Made by a program: the position numbers and the translations under genes. Under the pieces are notes generated by a model. It was not told the origin of the DNA and searched no databases. It saw only the letters and a program-made list of their open reading frames with translations. From an uncultured Porphyromonadaceae bacterium (GTDB lineage: Bacteria; Bacteroidota; Bacteroidia; Bacteroidales; Muribaculaceae), in contig CAMWRB010000049.1 in assembly GCA_947176545.1 (NCBI GenBank), forward strand, positions 1 through 7,986: DNA of 7,986 bases, read 5' to 3'. Shown here piece by piece: positions 1 to 5,505 of the stretch (position 1 is the stretch's first letter; the number at the start of each line of letters is the position of its first letter).

Positions 1-54
1 CTCGAGACCTCCGGGTTATGAATCCGACGCTCTAACCAACTGAGCTATCCCGCC
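1..54 (-). tRNA. tRNA-Met (CAU anticodon), elongator type, 3' part cut off by the window edge
   Basis: Read on the minus strand from base 54, the sequence folds as a tRNA: acceptor strand GGCGGGA (54-48), D stem GCTC/GAGC with a loop containing GG, anticodon loop TTCATAA with CAT at 20-18, variable loop AGGTC, and the first strand of the T stem ending exactly at base 1. The T loop, the second T-stem strand and the acceptor 3' strand lie outside the window. Pair 11-24 is C-G, which is elongator-like; initiator tRNAs carry a purine-pyrimidine pair there. A CAU anticodon could also belong to tRNA-Ile2, in which the C is modified to lysidine; the missing 3' half prevents a firm exclusion. The anticodon stem has an apparent A-C mismatch next to the loop (positions 31 and 39). 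Confidence 0.93.
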
Positions 55-67
55 TCATTTGCGAGTG

Positions 68-98
68 CAAAGTTAAGATTTTTTTCCGGGGCTTCAAA
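68..98 (-). promoter_or_regulatory. Bacteroidota primary-sigma promoter of the tRNA-Met gene
   Basis: On the minus strand the -33 box TTTG (98-95) is followed by exactly 19 bases and then the -7 box TAACTTTG (75-68). This matches the known Bacteroidota consensus TTTG-N19-TAnnTTTG at every defined position. Transcription would begin around base 60-62, leaving only a few bases before the mature tRNA 5' end at base 54. The spacing and orientation show that the tRNA has its own promoter rather than depending on read-through from the sigma-factor gene. Confidence 0.88.
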
Positions 99-179
99 AT
101 TATTTGCACAAAAAGTTGCAACCAATTTTGAAAAAAATTACAAAACCGAATATAGCTATATAATATACAGTGGATTATC
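99..179. other. AT-rich spacer between the sigma-factor stop and the tRNA promoter
   Basis: No gene is visible. The stretch contains a 12-base perfect palindrome, ATATAGCTATAT, at 150-161, just past the stop codon of the minus-strand sigma gene, and a second small palindrome, GTTGCAAC, at 115-122. Read in the direction of the sigma gene, the first palindrome is followed about 15 bases later by a T-rich run (roughly 135-127). It could act as a weak terminator, but the stem has a single G-C pair type and the spacing is poor, so no terminator is claimed. Confidence 0.4.
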
Positions 180-686
180 TTAACGATAATCGTGAAGTAA
201 ATCCTGTAGTTTCTGGCGTGCGAAGAAGATGCGGCTCTTCACCGTGCCAAGCGGCAGATGCATCTTTTCAGCAATCTCATAGTATTTATATCCTGCCACA
301 TGCATCGAGAACGGAATGCGGTATTCATCGGAGAAACTATTAATGGTAGCATTAATTTCTTTCACATTGAAGGTACCTTCCGGGGTTAGAAAGCCCGACT
401 CCTGCGGCATATTTAATTGATACAAATCTTCAGAATGGTCTATAACTGTTTGATTACTCACTACTTTGCGGTAATTATTGATAAATATATTACGCATAAT
501 AGTAAACACCCACCCCTTAAAGTTGGTATTATCAACATATTTATCCTTGTTGGTGAGTACTTTAAGAGTAGTATCTTGCAAAAGGTCTTCAGCCTCTTCG
601 CGGCTTGAAGTCAATTGGAATGCGAAGTTAAGGAGATTAGCCTGAAGGCCTACAAGACGTTGTTCAAAAGTTTGTTTAGTTTTCAT
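180..686 (-). CDS. ECF-type (sigma-70 family) RNA polymerase sigma factor
   Basis: This 168-residue protein has the two-domain plan of extracytoplasmic-function sigma factors, which direct core RNA polymerase to a dedicated set of promoters. Sigma region 2 covers about residues 8-78, with the acidic EEAEDLLQDT segment (30-39) and the FKGWVFTIMRNIFINNYRK segment (56-74) that contacts core enzyme and the -10 element. Region 4 covers about 108-165, with the helix-turn-helix YYEIAEKMHLPLGTVKSRIF (135-154). The start was placed at the ATG at 686-684 because region 2 begins almost at once after it and the length is normal for the family. The frame stays open to an ATG at base 800, but those 38 extra residues come from very AT-rich DNA and resemble nothing in the family. 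No anti-sigma factor lies next to it. The gene diverges from the helicase at 845. Its regulon cannot be deduced from the sequence. Confidence 0.9.
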   Translation of the reverse strand: MKTKQTFEQRLVGLQANLLNFAFQLTSSREEAEDLLQDTTLKVLTNKDKYVDNTNFKGWVFTIMRNIFINNYRKVVSNQTVIDHSEDLYQLNMPQESGFLTPEGTFNVKEINATINSFSDEYRIPFSMHVAGYKYYEIAEKMHLPLGTVKSRIFFARQKLQDLLHDYR

Positions 687-844
687 TGTTGTTGCATTTT
701 TGTTCGTTCTATTATAATAACACGGCCAATCGTAAATAGTTTTGAAAAATCTTATTAATTTTGTAAATATTTTTAGAGAAATTTTGATTATACTATCCAA
801 GTGTAATTAAATCAGTATATTAGGTATCGTAATTTTTTTATCTG
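687..844. promoter_or_regulatory. Divergent AT-rich intergenic region between the sigma-factor and helicase genes
   Basis: These 158 bases must hold the promoters of both divergent genes. I could not find a full TTTG-N19-TAnnTTTG match in either direction. The nearest for the sigma gene is TACGATTG on the minus strand (734-727), one mismatch from the -7 consensus but without a -33 box at the right distance. For the helicase, TAATTTTT (830-837) lies too close to the start codon to be convincing. An ECF factor that activates its own gene would use a different promoter sequence, which cannot be recognised here. The region could also encode up to 38 extra N-terminal residues of the sigma factor if the upstream ATG were used, which is judged unlikely. 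Confidence 0.45.
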
Positions 845-2110
845 ATGAGATTTGACGAGCTTTTCGAGAGTGACGACCTGTTAGATGCTCTCTGGGATAT
901 GCATTTTGATGAGTGTACGCCTATTCAGGAGAAGGCAATTCCTATTATACTGCAAGGACGCGACCTGCTTGCATGTGCGCAGACCGGGACAGGCAAGACT
1001 GCCGCTTTCCTGCTTCCGATAATAGATATGATATGCAGCGGTGATTATCCTCAGGACCGTGTGAATTGTGTCATAATGTCACCAACACGTGAGCTTGCGC
1101 AACAGATAGACCGTCAGATGCAAGGCTTCTCATATTTTATGCCGATATCCTCTCTTCCCATATATGGAGGCACAGACGGGCACACCTATGAACAGCAACG
1201 TCGAGGTCTAAAGATGGGAGCCGATGTGGTTATCGCCACTCCCGGACGGTTAAAGGCTCATCTGCAGATGGGCTCGGTAAGTCTGGATAAAGTGTCATTT
1301 TTAATATTGGATGAGGCTGACCGAATGCTGGATATGGGATTTTATGATGACATAATGAGTATTGTTTCCCATCTTCCTAAAGAAAGGCAGACGCTTCTCT
1401 TCTCGGCCACTATGCCGCGTAAGATACAACAGCTGGCACAATCGATATTGAACTGTCCGGCAGAAATAAAATTGGCAGTATCAAAACCGGCTGACAAAAT
1501 TGCGCAGATTGCATATTTTTGCACCGAGATGCAGAAGGAGCAAATCCTATATAATATATTTAAGGAGAGTGAGCCACATCGAGTCATAGTATTCGCAGGC
1601 TCAAAAATTAAGGTCAAGGAGTTGTCTCGTAAAATAAAATTGAAGAACGTCACCGTCGGTGAGATGCACTCGGACCTGGAACAGTCCAAGCGTGAGCAGG
1701 TAATGCTGGATTTCAAGTCGGGACGCATCAATATCCTGTTTGCAACCGATATTGTGGCACGAGGGATTGATGTGGATGATATAGAGATGGTAATCAACCA
1801 CGATGTCCCGCATGAGGCGGAAGATTATGTGCATCGTGTTGGCAGAACAGCCCGTGCCAATCGCGCAGGTAAAGCTATCACTCTTGTCAGCGAAAAGGAA
1901 CAAAGACGTATGAAAGGTATCGAGCGTTCCTTAGGCAACAAGATAGAGCGGGGTGACATAAGTAGGTTCGGAATGGAGCAGTTGGCAGAAGAAATCAAAT
2001 CCACCAAAGGTCATACCGGGCATAATAAGTCACGACGCGGCAAGTCTTCGAACAGGCGTAAACATACCCATGGAACCGGTAAAACGTCCCATAATACATC
2101 AACTCATTGA
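845..2110 (+). CDS. DEAD-box ATP-dependent RNA helicase, RhlE-like
   Basis: This 421-residue cytoplasmic protein unwinds or remodels RNA duplexes using ATP. Such enzymes act in ribosome assembly, RNA decay or cold adaptation. All core motifs are present in order: Q motif with Gln28 in TPIQ (25-28), motif I AQTGTGKT (45-52), Ia PTRELA (80-85), GG (108-109), Ib TPGR (132-135), II DEAD (156-159), III SAT (187-189), IV VIVFAGS (247-253), V ATDIVARGID (300-309) and VI HRVGRTAR (330-337). Both RecA-like domains are intact, so the enzyme should be active. After about residue 385 comes a short tail rich in His, Lys, Arg, Ser and Thr, probably a nonspecific RNA-binding extension. An in-frame TAA at 830-832 supports the ATG at 845. 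The exact subfamily (RhlE versus another short bacterial DEAD-box type) is inferred from the compact size and needs a phylogeny. Confidence 0.95.
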   Translation: MRFDELFESDDLLDALWDMHFDECTPIQEKAIPIILQGRDLLACAQTGTGKTAAFLLPIIDMICSGDYPQDRVNCVIMSPTRELAQQIDRQMQGFSYFMPISSLPIYGGTDGHTYEQQRRGLKMGADVVIATPGRLKAHLQMGSVSLDKVSFLILDEADRMLDMGFYDDIMSIVSHLPKERQTLLFSATMPRKIQQLAQSILNCPAEIKLAVSKPADKIAQIAYFCTEMQKEQILYNIFKESEPHRVIVFAGSKIKVKELSRKIKLKNVTVGEMHSDLEQSKREQVMLDFKSGRINILFATDIVARGIDVDDIEMVINHDVPHEAEDYVHRVGRTARANRAGKAITLVSEKEQRRMKGIERSLGNKIERGDISRFGMEQLAEEIKSTKGHTGHNKSRRGKSSNRRKHTHGTGKTSHNTSTH

Positions 2111-2154
2111 TGCATCATACATCAGCTTATTGATACCTGCCGTGGGAAATGCTC
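2111..2154. terminator. Short convergent gap with small dyads; possible weak bidirectional terminator
   Basis: The helicase and lon genes converge across 44 bases. The junction carries CATCAA-ctca-TTGATG (2097-2112, over the helicase stop codon), the palindrome TGATGCATCA (2108-2117) and ATCA-gcttat-TGAT (2121-2134). All stems are short and AT-rich, and no T-run follows in either direction, so a classical intrinsic terminator is not visible. The call rests mainly on the convergent arrangement. Confidence 0.25.
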
Positions 2155-4554
2155 TCAGATAAGTGCATGTCTCAAGACATCCTCGATTTTCTCCACATAG
2201 ATGAAGTTGAGTCCCTTGAGGTATCGCGTGTTGATTTCCTCGATATCCTTTCGGTTTTCTTTGGAAAGGATAATCTCCTGAATACCGGCACGCTTTGCCG
2301 CTATAATTTTCTCCTTGATACCACCTACCGGAAGGACTTTCCCTCTTAATGTTATCTCTCCGGTCATTGCGAGATGGCTTTTGACCTTACGGCCGGTCAA
2401 GGCTGAGGCGACAGATGTAGCCATAGTGATTCCGGCTGACGGTCCATCCTTTGGGATAGCACCTTCCGGGACGTGAATATGTATATCCTTGGACTCGAAA
2501 TCCTCCGGCTTCAGTCCAATGGTATCGCAATGAGCTTTAAGATATTGGACAGCTATTGTAGCCGATTCTTTCATGACATCACCGAGATTGCCGGTAAGGC
2601 GGAGTTTGTCCGTGCCTTTGGTGACAGATGACTCGATAAATAGAATTTCACCTCCGACAGATGTCCAGGCAAGTCCCGTGACTACACCGATATAGTCATT
2701 ATTCTCATACATATCCGGTGTGAATTCCTCCTTGCCTAATAATTGCTTGACAGTAGCCTTGTCAATCATAGTAGGATATTCCTGACCGGAAACTTTCAGA
2801 CGCGCTACTTTTCTGAGTATTTTTGCGATAACCTTTTCAAGCTTTCTTACTCCTGATTCTCGTGTGAAATAGTCAATCATATATGTCAGAGCGGGACGCA
2901 TTATATCAATCTCACCTTTTTCAAATCCGTGTTGCACCAGAAGACGCGGCAGAAGATGCTTTTTGGCAATCTCTGCTTTTTCAGCTGTTATATATCCGCT
3001 GAGTGATATTATCTCCATTCGGTCCAATAAAGGTGCGGAGATGGTGGAGAGAGAATTGGCAGTTGCTATAAAAAGGATATGACTCAGGTCATAATCTATG
3101 TCGAGATAGTTATCATGAAATGCCTTGTTCTGTTCGGGGTCAAGCACCTCGAGCAGAGCGCTCGCAGGGTCACCTTTGAAGTCTGCACCGATTTTATCTA
3201 TCTCGTCGAGGACTATGACAGGATTGTTGGTCTTGCATTTCTCAAGTGCAGCAATGATACGTCCGGGCATTGCACCTATATAAGTACGTCTATGTCCCCT
3301 GATTTCAGCTTCATCATGAAGTCCGCCGAAAGAAATCCGTTGGTATTCGCGGCCCATAGCGTCTGCAATAGAGCGTCCGAGTGACGTTTTACCCACTCCG
3401 GGAGGTCCGACCAGACAAAGAATGGGAGCATGCGTGTCATTGCGCAACTTAATCACAGCCATCTGTTCCAGAATCCTCTCTTTCACTTTTTCAAGTCCGA
3501 AATGGTCACGATTCAGCGTTTTCTCAACTTTGTCAAGTGAGAAATCATCATCGGAATAGTGTTGCCAGGGGAGGGAGAGCAGACGGTCAAGATAACTGTA
3601 CTGTATGCTGTAGTCGGGAGAGGAAATATTATACCGGGTCAGTTTGTTGAGCTCTCGTCTGAAATGTAATTCCGTATCATCGTCCCATTTCAATTCAGAG
3701 GCTCTCTTCTCCAGTTCTTCCAAATCTCCGGTTGAACCTTGTCCCAATTCATCCTGTATGTGCTTTATTTGTGCATTGAGGAACGTATCACGCTGCTGTT
3801 CGGTAAGCTCGGCTTTGGTCCTGTCTTCGATTTCTCGATTTAGTTCGGCTAACTTGATGCTTACCTCGAGATGCTGAAGCAGGAATGTGGCCATCTCATG
3901 CAAATCTGGAATTTCCAGAGCTTCCTGTTTGAGCTTTTCGCTGAAAGGCATCTGATTGGCCATAATACCAATTGCCATGAAGGGGGAGTCACTGTTTTTA
4001 ATTATCTCCTGGAGCTGTTCCACTTGCGGAAAACCTTTGGTCTGCAGGAAATAACTGAAACGCTCGGTAAGGCGGTCTATCAACGCGGTGATTGGCATTG
4101 TGTCTCCAACCACGTATTCATACGGTATCAGGTTGGCTTTATAACCTCCGTTAGATTTAATGAACCGAGATACTTTACAGCGGCTCAGAACCTCACAAAA
4201 GGCGTGTATCTCCTCATCAGGCCCTACCATGCGATGCATTATGCGTGCCACAACACCAATCCGGTGCATATCATCGACATTCGGGTCGGAATAGGACAAT
4301 GGTGCGTATGTAAGAAATGCGTACTTATTGTGTTCGATGACATCGGAGACAATATTGGAGTTTAGCTCACCCTTGATAGTGACCGCTGCTCCCGTATAGG
4401 GGAAAGGAGGACAATCCTGCAGGGTTATAACCGGCAGGTTTTTCAGTGGAATATGGATTTGTTCTTCCGAATAATCTTCTCCCTCTATCTGTTTCATTAT
4501 CACTAACGGTTTATCGTTGATATGCTCAGAAACACTCTCCTCTTTTTTTCTCAT
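2155..4554 (-). CDS. lon: ATP-dependent serine protease Lon (LonA type)
   Basis: This 799-residue cytoplasmic AAA+ protease degrades misfolded and selected regulatory proteins. The layout is a Lon N-terminal substrate-binding domain (about 36-240), a coiled linker (about 240-330) and an AAA+ module with Walker A GPPGVGKT (383-390), Walker B VIVLDEID (446-453), sensor-1 Asn500, a likely arginine finger at Arg512 and a sensor-2 GVR (568-570). The protease domain (about 610-799) has Ser706 in PKDGPSAG and Lys749 in GGIKEK. Their 43-residue spacing equals that of the catalytic Ser679-Lys722 pair of E. coli Lon. Length is close to the E. coli protein (784). No transmembrane segment is seen, which excludes LonB. 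The ATG is fixed as the earliest possible start by an in-frame TAA at 4560-4558. It is transcribed from its own promoter upstream, with a leader of about 60 bases. No heat-shock operator is recognised. Confidence 0.98.
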   Translation of the reverse strand: MRKKEESVSEHINDKPLVIMKQIEGEDYSEEQIHIPLKNLPVITLQDCPPFPYTGAAVTIKGELNSNIVSDVIEHNKYAFLTYAPLSYSDPNVDDMHRIGVVARIMHRMVGPDEEIHAFCEVLSRCKVSRFIKSNGGYKANLIPYEYVVGDTMPITALIDRLTERFSYFLQTKGFPQVEQLQEIIKNSDSPFMAIGIMANQMPFSEKLKQEALEIPDLHEMATFLLQHLEVSIKLAELNREIEDRTKAELTEQQRDTFLNAQIKHIQDELGQGSTGDLEELEKRASELKWDDDTELHFRRELNKLTRYNISSPDYSIQYSYLDRLLSLPWQHYSDDDFSLDKVEKTLNRDHFGLEKVKERILEQMAVIKLRNDTHAPILCLVGPPGVGKTSLGRSIADAMGREYQRISFGGLHDEAEIRGHRRTYIGAMPGRIIAALEKCKTNNPVIVLDEIDKIGADFKGDPASALLEVLDPEQNKAFHDNYLDIDYDLSHILFIATANSLSTISAPLLDRMEIISLSGYITAEKAEIAKKHLLPRLLVQHGFEKGEIDIMRPALTYMIDYFTRESGVRKLEKVIAKILRKVARLKVSGQEYPTMIDKATVKQLLGKEEFTPDMYENNDYIGVVTGLAWTSVGGEILFIESSVTKGTDKLRLTGNLGDVMKESATIAVQYLKAHCDTIGLKPEDFESKDIHIHVPEGAIPKDGPSAGITMATSVASALTGRKVKSHLAMTGEITLRGKVLPVGGIKEKIIAAKRAGIQEIILSKENRKDIEEINTRYLKGLNFIYVEKIEDVLRHALI

Positions 4555-4622
4555 CTCTTATCTTACGCTTATTTGCAGTTACGTCTGTCCCCGACTCATC
4601 AGAGTACATGACATCAGGAGTG

Positions 4623-4655
4623 CAAAGTTAGTCAAAATAGTGTGTATTTCTCAAC
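4623..4655 (-). promoter_or_regulatory. Promoter of lon
   Basis: On the minus strand a perfect Bacteroidota -7 box, TAACTTTG (4630-4623), identical to the one before the tRNA-Met gene, is preceded by GTTG (4655-4652) as a weak -33 box at 21 bases rather than the usual 19. Transcription would start near 4616 and give a leader of about 60 bases before the lon ATG. The use of the housekeeping consensus suggests steady basal expression; other inputs cannot be seen. Confidence 0.7.
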
Positions 4656-4673
4656 TTTTTTCAGTATATTTGT
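4641..4673 (+). promoter_or_regulatory. Promoter of the methyltransferase gene, overlapping the lon promoter
   Basis: TATATTTG at 4666-4673 fits the -7 box TAnnTTTG exactly. The possible -33 element TGTG (4641-4644) is degenerate and lies 21 bases upstream. The box ends only 14 bases before the ATG at 4688, so the leader would be about 6-10 bases, nearly leaderless. Its upstream half occupies the same bases as the upstream half of the lon promoter on the other strand. Confidence 0.55.
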
Positions 4674-4687
4674 TAAAGATATAGATT

Positions 4688-5431
4688 ATGAAAAAGATTT
4701 TGCCTCCTTTTCGATTCAAGAAATTTTCCGTCTACCATTCGCGCAGCAGTATGCGTGTGGGTGTTGATGGAGTATTGATTGGCGCATGGGCCGGAGATGC
4801 GCATATGTCACCTGAGCGTATCCTCGATGCAGGATGTGGATGTGGTCTTATCGCACTTATGTTGGCTCAACGGTTCGGAAATTCTATCGTTGATGCGATA
4901 GACATAGATGAGGAGTCTGTTGGAGAGTGCTTGTACAATTTTAATGAATCTCCATGGAAAAACAGGTTAAACGCATTCTGTATAGATGTCAATCTGATGG
5001 CAGAGCAGTGGAGAGAAAAATATGACCTGATAGTTTCAAATCCTCCCTTTTTTAATGCGGGAGTCAGTCACCCATTGTCATCCCGTGCTGTTGCACGTCA
5101 TGACGGCAGTTTATCACCTCTTCGGCTTGTCGAACTGGCATCTCTGATGTTGAAACCGGGAGGAAGATTGGCCTTGATATCGCCGGCGGAACGTTCTGAA
5201 GTGATTATCAGTAAAGCAGAGAAGGAGGGGCTTGATATTTCGAGAATTATGTTTGTGCGTGGTAACAAGGAAGCTCCCGAAAAAAGAGTTATGCTTGAGG
5301 CTGTAAAACCTGTAGGAAATGAGGGAAGGGACTGTGCTCATTCCGTGTCAGAACTGATAATTGAGACGGAACGTGGCCGATATACGGATGAGTACAAGAC
5401 ATTGACAGGTGATTTTTATCTGAATATGTGA
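4688..5431 (+). CDS. trmN6: tRNA1(Val) (adenine(37)-N6)-methyltransferase-like protein (TrmN6/YfiC family)
   Basis: This 247-residue protein is a Rossmann-fold methyltransferase. In E. coli the family uses S-adenosylmethionine to methylate N6 of adenine 37, beside the anticodon, in tRNA1(Val). The N-terminal block FRFKKFSVYHSRSSMRVGVD (8-27), ending in VGVDGVLIGAW, is typical of the family. Motif I for SAM binding is DAGCGCG (47-53), the acidic DIDEES (72-77) follows strand 2, and NPPFF (118-122) is the N6-adenine catalytic motif IV. Length matches the family (about 245). An in-frame TAG at 4682-4684 fixes the ATG at 4688. Substrate identity is inferred from the family; a relative acting on another tRNA or on rRNA cannot be excluded. 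It diverges from lon and lies 74 bases upstream of the secreted-protein gene, with which it could be co-transcribed. Confidence 0.88.
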   Translation: MKKILPPFRFKKFSVYHSRSSMRVGVDGVLIGAWAGDAHMSPERILDAGCGCGLIALMLAQRFGNSIVDAIDIDEESVGECLYNFNESPWKNRLNAFCIDVNLMAEQWREKYDLIVSNPPFFNAGVSHPLSSRAVARHDGSLSPLRLVELASLMLKPGGRLALISPAERSEVIISKAEKEGLDISRIMFVRGNKEAPEKRVMLEAVKPVGNEGRDCAHSVSELIIETERGRYTDEYKTLTGDFYLNM

Positions 5432-5505
5432 AGGTAAGATGGTGATGGTTTAAACTTTTTTAATTTTAAAGTGTCTATAAATTATAACGATAAATATTTA
5501 GTCCC
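5432..5505 (+). other. AT-rich spacer before the secreted-protein gene
   Basis: No clear promoter or terminator is visible. ACTTT and AAAGT (about 5454-5472) could pair as a five-base AT-rich stem, too weak to call a terminator. No TAnnTTTG box or TTTG -33 box was found, and no strong ribosome-binding site precedes the ATG at 5506. The downstream gene may therefore be read from the methyltransferase promoter or from a promoter of unfamiliar type. Confidence 0.35.

Noticed and set aside
1..54. tRNA gene as an integration site for a mobile element
   Set aside because: The 3' half, where integrases usually recombine, is outside the window, and no integrase, direct repeat of the tRNA end or foreign-looking gene is seen on the visible side.
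687..800. Extension of the sigma factor to the upstream in-frame ATG at 800
   Set aside because: The 38 extra residues come from AT-rich DNA that should contain the promoter, are unlike any ECF N-terminus, and the ATG at 686 gives a normal family length with region 2 starting immediately.
3871..4365. Plus-strand open frame of 164 codons inside lon
   Set aside because: It is fully antisense to the Lon N-terminal domain, which is intact and conserved on the other strand. No promoter or domain supports it. The same applies to the antisense frames inside the helicase gene and elsewhere in lon.
180..4554. A dedicated stress-response island made of the sigma factor, helicase and Lon
   Set aside because: The three genes point in different directions, have separate control regions, and are all common housekeeping genes. 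Proximity alone does not support a shared system.
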